A stretch of 64,000 nucleotides of DNA from Acidimicrobiia bacterium (GTDB lineage Bacteria > Acidobacteriota > Vicinamibacteria > Vicinamibacterales > CAVVIG01), in the NCBI GenBank assembly GCA_016871175.1, contig VFZL01000022.1, positions 1-64,000 on the forward strand, written 5' to 3'. The stretch's first letter is position 1, and every line of letters begins with the position of its first letter. The notes under the pieces were generated by a model, which ran no database searches, had not been told where the DNA came from, and was given only the letters and a program-made list of their open reading frames with translations. Positions 1-9,410 of this stretch are shown here, piece by piece. The translations under genes were made by a program, and so were the position numbers.

Positions 1-57
1 TATCCGCCTCCCGGAGAATCGTGACCATCTGCTCTTCGGTGAATCGGGCTTCTTCAT
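1..57 (-). mobile_element. IS3-family transposase orfA, broken 5' end
   Basis: The minus strand carries a strong Shine-Dalgarno (GGAGGGA) and an ATG at 57-55. Reading leftwards in the neighbouring frame gives ARFTEEQMVTILREAD, the hallmark N-terminus of IS3/IS911-type OrfA helix-turn-helix transposase subunits. The ATG and this peptide are out of frame by one base, so the copy is probably already broken, unless the base was lost in assembly. The gene runs off the left edge, so nothing can be said about OrfB or the terminal inverted repeats. Confidence 0.6.
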
Positions 58-124
58 GGCTCCCTCCGTGGCCCGAGGGCGCCATTCTCTCAAGCTTCAG
101 CTGGTCCGCACATCGCCAGGCAGG

Positions 125-493
125 TCAGAGCGATCCATGATGCAAGGCGAACCGCAGCCTGTGCGCCATGAACCACGCGAACTTTTGCGTGATACCGAGA
201 TCCCGCGCAATCTCCATGCTGCTGACGCCGTTCTTGCAGTTGACAATCAACCAGAGCGCAGCCAGACACTTGTCCAAACCCAGCGGCGAATCCTCAAAAA
301 TCGTTCCGGTCTTCAACGAGAATTGCGGCTTCGGATGCTTGCCGTAGCCTTCCAACGGCGCTGCGTCTCCAGGTACGTGACCTTCTCAGAACCACATTCT
401 CGACACGTTACCTTACCATCCGGCCAGCGCAGTTCCATGAGAAGCTGGCGGCAGTTCTCGTAGTCCGCGAAGTAGATGATGGCTTGCGTAAGG
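125..493 (-). mobile_element. IS1595-family (ISXO2-like) transposase remnant, frameshifted and truncated
   Basis: Two adjacent minus-strand frames together give the N-terminal third of an IS1595-type transposase. About 356-493 encodes a zinc-ribbon half (LRWPDGKVTCRECGS). Bases 125-349 encode YGKHPKPQFSLKTGTIFEDS followed by the helix-turn-helix region. The two frames join at about position 350, where one missing base (TGGAAG-GCTAC) explains the shift. The reading then stops at 125, before the DDE catalytic domain that should follow. It is a dead fragment next to another IS fragment, so this edge was an insertion site. The exact 5' end is not clear. Confidence 0.75.
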
Positions 494-575
494 GGCGCGA
501 TCCCGTCGCCAGCAGCTCGGCGGGATGGTCGGTGTTGTTCTTCGCCCTGGTGGTGGCTCGTTCGCCCGACGGCGT

Positions 576-2279
576 TCAGCTGCCGAGTGAGGCCAGTCTC
601 TTCCGGACGTCCACTCGCTCAGGCAGGTCGCGATCCCCATCGCGCCAGCGCGATGACGCCTCCGCGTACGCTGTCCGCGCCGCGGCTTTGTCACCGCGTT
701 GTTGAGCGGTGAGTCCAAGCGCGTAGTGTGTGCCCGCGTAGTACGGGGCGTGTTCGCGGAGCACGCTCGAGAGATCAGCGGCGAGTGCCGTCTGACCGCG
801 TTCGCGCGCGACACGCACGGCAGCCTCGAGCTGGAAGACCGTTGCGACCCAGGCGTCCGGGCTGCGGTCCGCCATCAGCTTGGTCACGCCACCGCGTAAC
901 ATCTTGCCGCCGGCCTCGGTGTTCCCGGTGCGGAGCAGGTACTCGCCCTGCGCGAGCTCGAAGTCGGGCACCAGCGTTCCGCCTTGCGCTCCCAACGCGC
1001 GCATCTGCTTCAGCGCGGCATTGCCCGCGATCGCGGCGTCCTCCGGTTTGCCGAGCGCCTGGAGGGCTCGGCTGGCCAGAATATGTCCCAGCGCCTGCAC
1101 CAAGCCGCTCGGGTGACGCTGCATGGTCCGCGCGGCGTCGAGCGCTTCTTGCGTCCGGCCACGCGAGAGCAGAAACAGCGGCCACGCGCGCTTGTGCACG
1201 TCTTGCTCCCGGCCCAGGTGGCCGGAACCCTGGAGATCGAACGATCGCTTGAGGAGCGTGGCAGCCTGCGTCATCTTCCCGACGTACTGATACGACGTCG
1301 CGAGCAGATCCAGATTGTGGCGATAGTGCCAGTCTAGATCCAGCGGGATCGCGTCGGTTCTTGCCGACGCGGCGTGCAGGGTATCGGCCTTTTCGAACTC
1401 GGCGATTGCCTCAGCCATCCGATCGACCTGACGCAGGACATGTCCGAACATGTGATGCGCGTGCGGCACGTTCGCGGCCTTCGTTGCGAATCGTTGCGCG
1501 AAGAGGAGGGCGTCTTTCGGCCGCCCGATGTTCTCGTACGCGTGCGCCATATAGTGATCGATGGCGAAGTAGTCGGGTTCCACCGCGCGCGCTCGCTCGT
1601 AGTAGCGCAACGAGGCGCTATCGCCGCGCATCCCGGGCGCCGTCGCCTGGTGCTCCTCCGAACCGGACCGCGCGGCACCTGCGGCATGAGGTGACGATGC
1701 CGCGCCGGCTCCAGGTCCCGCACGGCCCCCCATTTGGCCGGCGATCAACAACAGCTCGACGTCTTGAGCGAACTCGGTGTCGATGCGATCGAGATGCGCT
1801 CGATAGGCCCCGGCGGCCGTCGCGTCTCTCGGATTGGCAGCCGCCGCGAGCTGCTTCGCCCTTAGCTCGATGCGAAATCGTTCGCGTGGCGTCACGGCGG
1901 ACACCAAATCCGTGGAGCGCCGAATCGCCGCGCGAGCCCCAGTGGAGTCACCGAGCTCCGCGAGCGCATAACTCAAGCCGAGTTGTCCCATTGCCAGGGC
2001 CGGATCCGCGCGTAGCGCCTCGTTGAACGAGCGCGCGGCTTCGATCCAGACGAACGAGTGCAGATACGCCAGCCCCTGATCGTAGTACTGCTGCGCCTTC
2101 ACGACCTTCGTTGTCACCGATTCGTGCGCCGCGCCGACGCCGGCCCGCAGCGGCACAGGCTTGATGATGAGCCGGGAGAGACGAGTGTCCGAAGGTGGCG
2201 CTGATGTCGCTCTCGGCGGCGGCGTCTGTCCTGTCAGCGCCGCAGTGGCGGATAGAACGAGCGCGAGCGCCGTCGCCAT
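576..2279 (-). CDS. exported tetratricopeptide-repeat protein
   Basis: A TPR scaffold protein of unknown partner. From the ATG at 2279 it is 567 aa and opens with a hydrophobic stretch (residues about 1-18, ending near AALTGQ) that looks like the core of a signal peptide. The first clear TPR pair lies around residues 60-135 (AQQYYDQGLAYLHSF, then a helix with GLSYALAELGDSTGA). More degenerate helical pairs follow to the C-terminus, interrupted by a low-complexity Gly/Ala/Ser insert. The frame is open upstream to 2561, but that would overlap the cytochrome gene at 2498. A GTG at 2348 would give the signal a positively charged start, so the start is uncertain. It is the last gene of a leftward series. 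Confidence 0.7.
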   Translation of the reverse strand: MATALALVLSATAALTGQTPPPRATSAPPSDTRLSRLIIKPVPLRAGVGAAHESVTTKVVKAQQYYDQGLAYLHSFVWIEAARSFNEALRADPALAMGQLGLSYALAELGDSTGARAAIRRSTDLVSAVTPRERFRIELRAKQLAAAANPRDATAAGAYRAHLDRIDTEFAQDVELLLIAGQMGGRAGPGAGAASSPHAAGAARSGSEEHQATAPGMRGDSASLRYYERARAVEPDYFAIDHYMAHAYENIGRPKDALLFAQRFATKAANVPHAHHMFGHVLRQVDRMAEAIAEFEKADTLHAASARTDAIPLDLDWHYRHNLDLLATSYQYVGKMTQAATLLKRSFDLQGSGHLGREQDVHKRAWPLFLLSRGRTQEALDAARTMQRHPSGLVQALGHILASRALQALGKPEDAAIAGNAALKQMRALGAQGGTLVPDFELAQGEYLLRTGNTEAGGKMLRGGVTKLMADRSPDAWVATVFQLEAAVRVARERGQTALAADLSSVLREHAPYYAGTHYALGLTAQQRGDKAAARTAYAEASSRWRDGDRDLPERVDVRKRLASLGS

Positions 2280-2497
2280 GAGCGCAGGCACGCTCGCTGC
2301 GCTGGCGTTCGTCGGTTCACTGCCCTTACGCGTGCCGGTTCGCTTCACTGACGCCCGTTGGTTCACTCTACTTGCGCGTGTGAGTTCGCTCGCTGACGCG
2401 TGGTTCACCGCGGCATGGCCTGAACCCCGGCGGACGTCAGCAAATCGAACCAACAACCGATAGCCGGGAGGGCTGACGATCCTCAGTGAGCGAACCG

Positions 2498-2947
2498 TCA
2501 CCGAATCGCGTACGTCCCGTCGGGCAGCGTCTCTCGATACGCCTTGTGACACGACTCGCACGCCGCCTTGAAGTTCTTGATCGACTCGGCGGCGCCCTCG
2601 CTCGCGAGCGGATTCGGTCCGTTCTCCATGAGATGGACGGCGACGCTGATCTCCGCGATGGCCTTGGACGCCGCCTGGGCGAAGCCGATGGCATCCTCGG
2701 CGCCGCGTTTCGTCCAGTACTGGTCCAGGACGGCGAGCGGCGGCCGAGCGTCGATCACCAGCTTGTTGAGGCCCTCGCGGTCGTCGGCCGCGAGGCGCTT
2801 CGGCAGTTCGGCGGCGACCACCGCCAGCGCGCGCATCGCCTGGGCGTACTCGCTCGTGGGCTTCTCGGCCTTGCCGGTTGCCAGCACGATCGTAGCCGTG
2901 AGGACCGTGATCGAGATCGCGAGGGGCGCGGCGAAGGGCTGTTTCAC
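2498..2947 (-). CDS. cytochrome c'-like monoheme protein
   Basis: A small exported c-type cytochrome of 149 aa. It has an N-terminal hydrophobic export segment (residues about 5-22), then a predicted helical bundle with a single heme-binding CxxCH motif close to the C-terminus (CESCHKAYRET). One C-terminal heme motif on a four-helix bundle is the layout of class II cytochromes c'. The GTG start at 2947 overlaps the TGA of the upstream G8-domain gene by four bases (GTGA), indicating translational coupling and deciding the start over an upstream ATG at 2989. A related protein is encoded at 56030-56638. The redox partner is not known. Electron transfer is inferred from the heme motif. Confidence 0.8.
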   Translation of the reverse strand: MKQPFAAPLAISITVLTATIVLATGKAEKPTSEYAQAMRALAVVAAELPKRLAADDREGLNKLVIDARPPLAVLDQYWTKRGAEDAIGFAQAASKAIAEISVAVHLMENGPNPLASEGAAESIKNFKAACESCHKAYRETLPDGTYAIR

Positions 2948-5184
2948 TTGCAGACCCACCCGTCGAGGCCGGCTCGAGCTTCCTGGCACGGTGCGTTCTT
3001 CTCGGGCGCTCCGAGCGAGTAGTACACCTTGAAACTATCGCCCGCCTTGTTGTTGAAGTCCTGCACGACGATCGGATCGCGCCGCTCGACGTCGCCGGCC
3101 GCCATCTGGTAGTTCATGGAAATCGCCGCCGGCTTCGCGAGTGGGCTCTCAGGCACGCCCTGCAGCGGCTCGAAGGTCGACGCGCGCACCGTGGCCGACT
3201 TCTTCAAGCTTCGTCCGCCCGCCGCGGCGGCACCGTTGCTCGCGTAGCCGGTGCCGATCACCACGCCAATGTAGCTCTTGAATCGCGATTTCTCGACGAG
3301 GATCGAGCCGTCGCGCGCGTTCGGATCCACGCCGATGTTGCCCGAGAAGAACGGACTCGCGATACCGGTTCGCACGCCTTCGATGTCCGCGTTACGCACG
3401 GCGATCTGCTTCGACGCGTAGTTGCCGATCCACACGCCGGTGGGATCCTCCTGCGCGTCGGCGAGAACGGACGTATCGCCGCGGACCAGCAAACCATCGA
3501 TGACCATGCGATCGGTGGGCGTGCCCATCACCGCGTAGCGGCCGATGTTCCAGGCGGTGAACTTCGTGATGTCGCCGTTCCACCCGCAGTCGATGCCGAT
3601 CGGCGTTGCGCCGTACGCTTCGTTCCCCGCGAACTCGAGCACCGGCGCGCGCAGCGTGTCGAGCGGCTTCGTGTCACTCTTCACCGTGATGTCCGCGCCT
3701 TGGAATGCCGGCATCGGCACCGTGCCCAGGAGTCGGCCGGCCAGGTTGAACCCGGACGCTTCAGCGGTGGCTGCGACATTGTTGCGGATGTAGTTGTTCG
3801 GGCCCTGGAACCAGAAGCCGGATCCATCGCCGCCCGGGTCAGGCCCCGGGCCGCCATACCCACCGCGCGGCGCGTTATCGCCGGCGCCGTGTACGCGGAC
3901 CGCGAAGTTGTGATCGAAGACGTTGAAGCTTTCGGTGCCGTCTTCGGTGACGAACGCCGCACCGTGCGCGCCGTAGACAATGTTGTCGCGCAGCAGGCCG
4001 TGGTGGCTGTCGTGCACCGTCACGCCCCATTTGGCCGGCTCACTCACCGCGTTGCCTATCAGGGTGAACTGCGGCGTGTTCGGACGCGGTTGCTTCGGAC
4101 CGAACGTGTGGTGCAGGTGAATCGCGTAGCGACCGATCTGGTTCGTGCCGATACGCACGATCTTGCCCTGCGCGTCGAATACCGCGCTGTCGATCGGCGC
4201 GACGGTTGTCCGACCCATGTCGCGGACCTCGACATACCGCATGTCGACTCCCGCACGCGCGAGAAAAATGATGTGGCCGCGTGTGCCTTTGTCATTCTCC
4301 GAGCGGACGATGACGTTCCGCGACAGATTGCCCACATGTGGCAACAGCGCTGGCCGCCCCTGGGCCGCTACCGCGCCGAGGTGATCGAACCTCAGGGGCG
4401 CGCTGAGCGTGACCGTGGCACCGCTCACGTCGGCGATCTCGACACGCTCGTCTTGCGGGCGGAATCCCAGCATGCGATCGGCCGCGCGGAGCTGCCGTGT
4501 ATCAGGAAGGACAATCCGGTCGCCCCTGCGCCAGCCGCTCACCGGCTCCTCGAAGGTCAGCGTCGTCTGGCCGGCCCGCGCCGCATCCTTCAAGCGTACG
4601 AAGGTCGGCTTCTTCACCGCACCGTGCATCGTCACCACGCCCAGGCTCTCGATGCCGTTGCCGACCTGCGCCGGATCCACGGCCTCGTCGAACGGCGTGT
4701 CGGGCACCAGAATCTCCGCCGTCATCGAGTCGGCGATCGGCGCCGCAGTGGTTCCGACCTCCAGTGTGCCGCCCTCCATCACCGTCAGGTTGACGACGCG
4801 GAGGCGGGTGTTGACGTCAGGCTTGAACGACAGCTTGCCGCGGACCTCGACGCACGGAAGGATCGCGTCGCTCGCCACGTCGTACATGATCGTCCGTCCG
4901 GTGCCCACGGCGACCTTGTCGCCCGCCTTCGGCACCTGGCCCGTCGACCAGGTGGCGCTGCTCGACCAGGCGCCGTCGCGTGCCGCCATCACCGTCGGCG
5001 CGGCGCAGAAGACGGGCAGTCCGCCGCCCACACCGTTCACCTGCAGCGTGTGCACATGGTCTTGCGCGGCCGCCGGCGGCGCCGGCGCGAGGAGCGCAGC
5101 GGCAGCGAAGACGAGACCAGGCGTCGCGATACGGCGTATCCGCACGTCCGTGGGTCCCTCAACCAGGTGGCTCGAACGGTCCAT
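2944..5184 (-). CDS. secreted G8-domain / parallel beta-helix protein
   Basis: A 746-aa exported protein with a signal peptide (residues about 18-40, ending PPAAAQD). A G8 domain follows at about residues 60-180, with its paired glycines and the segment AWSSSATWSTGQVPKAGDKV. The rest, to about residue 680, is rich in short Asn/Gly turns and beta-strands (for example HLHHTFGP, DHNFAVRVHG), as in right-handed parallel beta-helix proteins of the CEMIP/G8 class. These bind or modify polysaccharides in animals; the bacterial role is not established. The ATG at 5184 has GGAG eight bases upstream and is preferred over the ATG at 5211. It lies 30 bp downstream of the mxaL-like gene and is coupled to the cytochrome gene, so it may belong to the same transcript. 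Confidence 0.75.
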   Translation of the reverse strand: MDRSSHLVEGPTDVRIRRIATPGLVFAAAALLAPAPPAAAQDHVHTLQVNGVGGGLPVFCAAPTVMAARDGAWSSSATWSTGQVPKAGDKVAVGTGRTIMYDVASDAILPCVEVRGKLSFKPDVNTRLRVVNLTVMEGGTLEVGTTAAPIADSMTAEILVPDTPFDEAVDPAQVGNGIESLGVVTMHGAVKKPTFVRLKDAARAGQTTLTFEEPVSGWRRGDRIVLPDTRQLRAADRMLGFRPQDERVEIADVSGATVTLSAPLRFDHLGAVAAQGRPALLPHVGNLSRNVIVRSENDKGTRGHIIFLARAGVDMRYVEVRDMGRTTVAPIDSAVFDAQGKIVRIGTNQIGRYAIHLHHTFGPKQPRPNTPQFTLIGNAVSEPAKWGVTVHDSHHGLLRDNIVYGAHGAAFVTEDGTESFNVFDHNFAVRVHGAGDNAPRGGYGGPGPDPGGDGSGFWFQGPNNYIRNNVAATAEASGFNLAGRLLGTVPMPAFQGADITVKSDTKPLDTLRAPVLEFAGNEAYGATPIGIDCGWNGDITKFTAWNIGRYAVMGTPTDRMVIDGLLVRGDTSVLADAQEDPTGVWIGNYASKQIAVRNADIEGVRTGIASPFFSGNIGVDPNARDGSILVEKSRFKSYIGVVIGTGYASNGAAAAGGRSLKKSATVRASTFEPLQGVPESPLAKPAAISMNYQMAAGDVERRDPIVVQDFNNKAGDSFKVYYSLGAPEKNAPCQEARAGLDGWVCK

Positions 5185-5214
5185 CGTCTTGACTCCTCGG
5201 TGATGACTCACAGA

Positions 5215-6324
5215 TTACCTTATCAGTATCCACAGTGCTCCGAGCGCTCCGCTGGCCCCGAGAGCGAGAAGGAACAGCTGGGCACGCTCGTACAACAGAA
5301 GGACTGACAGACCCAACAACCAGGCCGCGGCCGCCAAGGCGTACCAACGGAGCTCGTCGAAGCTCTCCTCGAGGGCTCGTGTGCCCGCGCGCCGGCGCGC
5401 CGCCTCGATGATGGCCGATGCCACCTGTCGATCGCCGTCCTGCTCGATTTCGAAGTAGCGCCCACCACCCTCTGATGCGATCGTGCGCAAGGAGGGCCGA
5501 TCGAGCACCGAGAAGGCAGGGCTGGCCGACCTGAGCACGGGGCTGCTGACCTGCCCCACTTCGAGCGGCGCCTGCGGGATGAATCCCCCGTACGAGGTAC
5601 CCACGCCCACGACGTGCAGGGGGATGTCGGCTTTGCGCGCCTCATCCAGGGCTTTTGCCAACTGACCGCTCCACGCCTGTCCGTCGGTGACCAGCACGAA
5701 GACCTTGCCGTTTGGCGAAGGTCCTTGGATCTCTTCGTCTTTCTCGACCAGCCGCACACCCCAGTGAATGCCGAGCTCGATGTTGGTGTCCCAGGTCGTA
5801 TCGTCGGCGAGCGGGAACGGCGACTCGCGCTGCAGGTGATCGAGGAAGAAGAAGAAGGTGTTCGGGTCGCGCGTCAGCCGCACTTGGGGCGCCGCGATGT
5901 GGGCGAAGAGCGCAAGCGCGATGCGGTCGTTCCGCCACTGCATGGATTCGGCCAGCACGCGGAGGAACTTGATCGACCGCTGCCACCGATCCGGTTTGAC
6001 ATCGCGGACATACATCGACGCGGATCCGTCCTGCAGGATGATCACATCGACGCCTGCGGTGCGAATCAGCCGCACCAAGGCGCGCGGTTCGCTCAAGGCG
6101 ACGATCACCAGGGCCAGCGCGAGGATCTGCACGAGCCAGAAGGGCCAGGCCCCGAACGCCGAGAGCGATTCGCGGTCTGGGGAACGATGTCGCGCACGAA
6201 ACGTCAGGACGTCTCGCCGCCGCCGCAGGGCTTGCCGAATCCAGAGCAGCAGGAGACCGAGCGGCACGAGGAGCAGCCACAAGTAGAGCGGCGCGCCGAA
6301 CCGGAGGGTCTCGGTCTCGAACAC
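5215..6324 (-). CDS. membrane von Willebrand factor A protein, MxaL-like
   Basis: A 369-aa protein with two N-terminal membrane helices (about 12-30 and 60-80), a vWA domain (about 92-300) and two C-terminal hydrophobic segments. The metal-ion-dependent adhesion site is intact at its first motif (D99-x-S101-x-S103). In methanol oxidisers MxaL is such a vWA protein and, with MxaA and MxaK, is needed to load metal into methanol dehydrogenase. Here it is the last gene of a set ordered MoxR, DUF58, MxaA-like, vWA, small membrane protein, vWA, six bases after the preceding gene. Bat (aerotolerance) proteins share the vWA architecture, so BatB is the alternative name. Gene order favours MxaL. Confidence 0.75.
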   Translation of the reverse strand: MFETETLRFGAPLYLWLLLVPLGLLLLWIRQALRRRRDVLTFRARHRSPDRESLSAFGAWPFWLVQILALALVIVALSEPRALVRLIRTAGVDVIILQDGSASMYVRDVKPDRWQRSIKFLRVLAESMQWRNDRIALALFAHIAAPQVRLTRDPNTFFFFLDHLQRESPFPLADDTTWDTNIELGIHWGVRLVEKDEEIQGPSPNGKVFVLVTDGQAWSGQLAKALDEARKADIPLHVVGVGTSYGGFIPQAPLEVGQVSSPVLRSASPAFSVLDRPSLRTIASEGGGRYFEIEQDGDRQVASAIIEAARRRAGTRALEESFDELRWYALAAAAWLLGLSVLLLYERAQLFLLALGASGALGALWILIR

Positions 6325-6330
6325 GATAGC

Positions 6331-7032
6331 TCAGCCCTTTCGAGACTTGGGTCCGCCCTTGCCCGCTTCGGGCTGTTCGCGGCGCTCGTCGCTCCGCTGC
6401 GGGACGACGATCTTGAACTCGCTCATGTCGGTACCCGGCGGCACAGAGCCCGCGCGGCCGTGCAGGGTGTTGGGGAAGGGCGGTGGGGGTTCCTCTTTCT
6501 TCGGGGCGTTTCGAGCGGCGCGAGACTTGATGAGCGCATCACGCCGGCGCGCGACGTATTCATAGTTGTAGGCGGCGTCGAACTGCCACTCGGCCCTCCG
6601 GAGCACGTCGGCGTACTGCGCCATCGCGCCTTCGAGCCGTTGAATACCGGACGGACCGGCCTCGTCTCGCTTCGCGCTGCGGAACGAGGCGTTGGCGGCC
6701 ATCAGGAGCAGCAGCGGATCCCGTTCGGTGACTTCACCGGTCGTGCTAGTCTTCAGTGCCAGCTCGTCGTAACGATTCCGCCAGTAGCTCGAGGTCGCAC
6801 GCTGCTCGCGCACGCCGTCACCGATCGTCGAGAATCCGGGCAACGCCGCGACGTATTTGAGGTCCTCACCAATCGCGTCGTACTCGCTCACTGGACCGTC
6901 GAACTCCAGTGTGAGCAGTTGTCGATGGGCGTCAGCGGTGCGTTGCTGCAGACGACCGCTTCGATACAAGCCAAAGCCGATCGCCGCGAGCAACGCCGCG
7001 GCCACCCAATAGCGAAGGAGCGCACTGACCAT
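6331..7032 (-). CDS. small membrane-anchored protein, MxaK-like by position
   Basis: A 233-aa protein with one N-terminal membrane helix (residues about 7-24, preceded by RYW), then a helical periplasmic region (about 30-170) and a charged Pro/Lys/Arg-rich tail. No catalytic motif is visible. Size, single anchor and position between two vWA genes match MxaK, a factor required for assembly of active methanol dehydrogenase. The sequence identity is by context only. It starts 27 bp after the mxaC-like gene and ends six bases before the mxaL-like gene, so co-expression is very likely. BatC is a less likely alternative, since no clear TPR is seen. Confidence 0.65.
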   Translation of the reverse strand: MVSALLRYWVAAALLAAIGFGLYRSGRLQQRTADAHRQLLTLEFDGPVSEYDAIGEDLKYVAALPGFSTIGDGVREQRATSSYWRNRYDELALKTSTTGEVTERDPLLLLMAANASFRSAKRDEAGPSGIQRLEGAMAQYADVLRRAEWQFDAAYNYEYVARRRDALIKSRAARNAPKKEEPPPPFPNTLHGRAGSVPPGTDMSEFKIVVPQRSDERREQPEAGKGGPKSRKG

Positions 7033-7059
7033 GGCTCTTAGGAACCCCCAGGACGTGTC

Positions 7060-8163
7060 CTACGGGAACGTCCGCATGAACGGCAACGTCAGTTGCAACA
7101 CGAGCGCGAGTGTCCACGCCACGACAGCCGCGAGTGCAAACGGTGCGAAGCGCGGCTGGTTCGTGCTGTAGCGCTTCACCCGGATCGAACCCGGTGAGCG
7201 CTTGTCGATGTCTTGGATCGCCTTGAGCACGTCGTTCTCGTTCGCGGCCGCGTAGAAGCGACCGCCCGTGCTCTCGACCGCTGGTTTCCAGATGCTGTCC
7301 GGCACGACCTCGCCGAGCATCTTGCCACGGCTGGTGCGGATGAGATACACGGGGATCTTCGTGGCGATGGCCTGCGCCATGATGTCGCTGACCGCCGTCT
7401 TGCCGATCTGTACCTGCGTGTCCTGTCCGTCGCTGAAGATCACCATGAGGTTGCCCGCCGCCTCAGCGAAGTTGAACGCGCGAAAGAGACCCGTCGCGCG
7501 GTCGATCGCCACGCCAATCGTCGTGCCTTGGTTGGGGAAGTGCATGAACTCGCCCCAGTCGCCGATGAGCGACGCGCTCAGGAGCACGTTGTCGTAGTCG
7601 GTCGTGAACGGCGTCACGACGTACGCCTCGTCCCCGAACTCGATGAGCGCCACGAGGTCGCGATACTGACCGCCCTTTCGTTGGCGGATGAAGGCGTCCG
7701 CCGCGGCAACCGTCGTGAAGAAGGCAGCCTCGTTGGGTGCCTTGGCGCCCAGCTTCGAGGCCGGAAACGGCGCGAGCATGCTCGAGGAGGCATCGATGAG
7801 CAAGGCGATTCGGCGGCCCGGGTGGCTGACCTCTTCTTCGGCGAGCGTGATGTACGGCTCGGCCAGCGCCAGCGCGAAGAGGGGGAGCCCCGCCACCCAG
7901 CACAGCAGCGGGAGGTGACGAGCCGGACCGAGCCAGGATCCGCGCGTGCGGCCGAGGAGCGCGGGGACGCCGATCCGGTTGCGCGCTCCGCCGCGGCGGA
8001 GGGCCCAGCGCAGGAGCAGCATCGCGACGCTCACGCCGACGAGGACCAGCAGCAGCGTGAACGCCAGGTCGCGACGGCCAAAGAGGAGATCGGCCGCCCA
8101 GAGCTCGCCGACGCGAGCCAGCTCTTCGCGCATCCGCTCCCACAGCGCGGCGACTGGAATCAC
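7060..8163 (-). CDS. membrane von Willebrand factor A protein, MxaC-like
   Basis: A 367-aa vWA protein. Two membrane helices (about 32-52 and 85-103) precede the vWA domain, whose MIDAS motif is D124-x-S126-x-S128, followed by conserved blocks such as VIFSDGQDTQ. A last membrane helix is at the C-terminus. The GTG at 8163 overlaps the TGA of the upstream gene (GTGA). That gives a normal vWA-protein length and avoids a 60-bp overlap implied by an earlier start. It corresponds to MxaC in the R-S-A-C-K-L order. By analogy, its vWA domain would act with the MoxR ATPase in metal or cofactor assembly of the nearby PQQ dehydrogenase. BatA is the alternative. Confidence 0.75.
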   Translation of the reverse strand: MIPVAALWERMREELARVGELWAADLLFGRRDLAFTLLLVLVGVSVAMLLLRWALRRGGARNRIGVPALLGRTRGSWLGPARHLPLLCWVAGLPLFALALAEPYITLAEEEVSHPGRRIALLIDASSSMLAPFPASKLGAKAPNEAAFFTTVAAADAFIRQRKGGQYRDLVALIEFGDEAYVVTPFTTDYDNVLLSASLIGDWGEFMHFPNQGTTIGVAIDRATGLFRAFNFAEAAGNLMVIFSDGQDTQVQIGKTAVSDIMAQAIATKIPVYLIRTSRGKMLGEVVPDSIWKPAVESTGGRFYAAANENDVLKAIQDIDKRSPGSIRVKRYSTNQPRFAPFALAAVVAWTLALVLQLTLPFMRTFP

Positions 8164-9401
8164 AGGGCGGGCCGCTCCATCAGCTGCCGCCACGCGCGCA
8201 AAGTGAGCCGCTGCATGAGCCACGTCCGCTCGAGCGAAAGCCGCCGCGCAATGCCCTTCACGGTGGAGAGCGTCTCGTCGAGCGCGACCTCATCGCGTGG
8301 ACCGCTGTCCGCGTACTGCGCGGCCGTGAACGTCGCGAGCGCCTGCTGAATCGCCGTCAGCCGCGCGGATCTGGAGGCGCGCGAGGGGTGCGCCGGGATC
8401 GGTCCGAGCGCTTTCGACGTGACCGTGCCCGAGACCACCACGACCGGCCCCGTGCCGAAGCGCGTGCGCACGCCGATCGCGCCAGTGGGGATCGGCTCAC
8501 CGGGTCCGGCCAGCCGCTGACTTGGCGCGCGATCGATCGCGCACTCGCCGACAATGCGCGTGGCGGCGAGTGCCTCCGCGAGATCGTCAGCGCTCCACGG
8601 GCCCGCCCCCTGGCGACGGCGTGCCACCGCACCCAGGGCGCGCGCCGCACCGCGTAGCATCGACGCTTCGCTCAGCAGGCGCGTGGCGACGGTCGGTCGG
8701 CGGACACGGGAGCCGATGCCGCGCGCCAGTCCTACGAGGACCAGCACGCCGGCCAGGCCCAGCACCATCGCGCCACCCGTGGTCAGCAACCTCGCTCGCG
8801 AGGACATGACGTCGAGATCGGCGAAGGTCATCGTCGACGCGTCTCGGATGTCGGTCGCGTCCGCGGGGACGAGCGAATTGACGCGCAGGGTCTGGTTCGG
8901 CATCGCGAACCGGCGCTCCATGCCGAGCGTGGCGGCGTCTTGGCCCGAACCGCGCGTTTGGATGCGGTAGCTGATTGCCAGCGGGGGGAGCGCGATGTCC
9001 TGACTGAAGAAGGCTTCATTGATGAAACGGAGGTTGTACTGGACTTGGAAGAACGTGCGGTCGCCCGCCTTCACGTCAGGCGCGACCGTTCCACCCAGGA
9101 CCTCGAACGGTGCGAGCTCGATGGCCCGCGGGTCCAGTCGCGCGCGATCGACGACCGCCGCGGTCGTCTCGGCCTCGACGATCGCGCAGGTCAGCACGAG
9201 CGTAAACGGTTGGCCCACCGTGATCGCGCTCACGCTCGTTCGCCACCAGCAGTTCAGCGGATCCACTTCTTCCATCTGCGGCTGCACCTGCGGTGCCTGC
9301 GCACGAACGGGCGTGTCTCCTGGCGCGCCGACGACCATGCCCACCAGCCCCACGACCCTGAGCGCGCGAGTCAGCCGCGCGCGAGCTTTGAACCAGATCA
9401 A
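8160..9401 (-). CDS. exported membrane protein, MxaA-like
   Basis: A 413-aa protein with a signal-like N-terminus (residues about 12-35, ending VRAQA). A beta-rich periplasmic domain follows (about 45-205), with a Cys-containing CWWRTSVS segment, then one membrane helix (about 213-235) and a cytoplasmic C-terminal half with no recognised domain. This architecture (secreted beta domain, one transmembrane helix, cytoplasmic tail) and the position between DUF58 and vWA genes fit MxaA, which is needed for calcium incorporation into methanol dehydrogenase. DUF4381 proteins at this position in Bat operons are much shorter, arguing against a Bat operon. Identification is by layout. No motif here is diagnostic alone. 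Confidence 0.6.
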   Translation of the reverse strand: MIWFKARARLTRALRVVGLVGMVVGAPGDTPVRAQAPQVQPQMEEVDPLNCWWRTSVSAITVGQPFTLVLTCAIVEAETTAAVVDRARLDPRAIELAPFEVLGGTVAPDVKAGDRTFFQVQYNLRFINEAFFSQDIALPPLAISYRIQTRGSGQDAATLGMERRFAMPNQTLRVNSLVPADATDIRDASTMTFADLDVMSSRARLLTTGGAMVLGLAGVLVLVGLARGIGSRVRRPTVATRLLSEASMLRGAARALGAVARRRQGAGPWSADDLAEALAATRIVGECAIDRAPSQRLAGPGEPIPTGAIGVRTRFGTGPVVVVSGTVTSKALGPIPAHPSRASRSARLTAIQQALATFTAAQYADSGPRDEVALDETLSTVKGIARRLSLERTWLMQRLTLRAWRQLMERPAL

Positions 9402-9410
9402 CCCAGCCCC

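Noticed and set aside
3700..5307. 535-codon open frame on the plus strand
   Set aside because: Antisense to the G8-domain gene; compositionally a GC-rich shadow.
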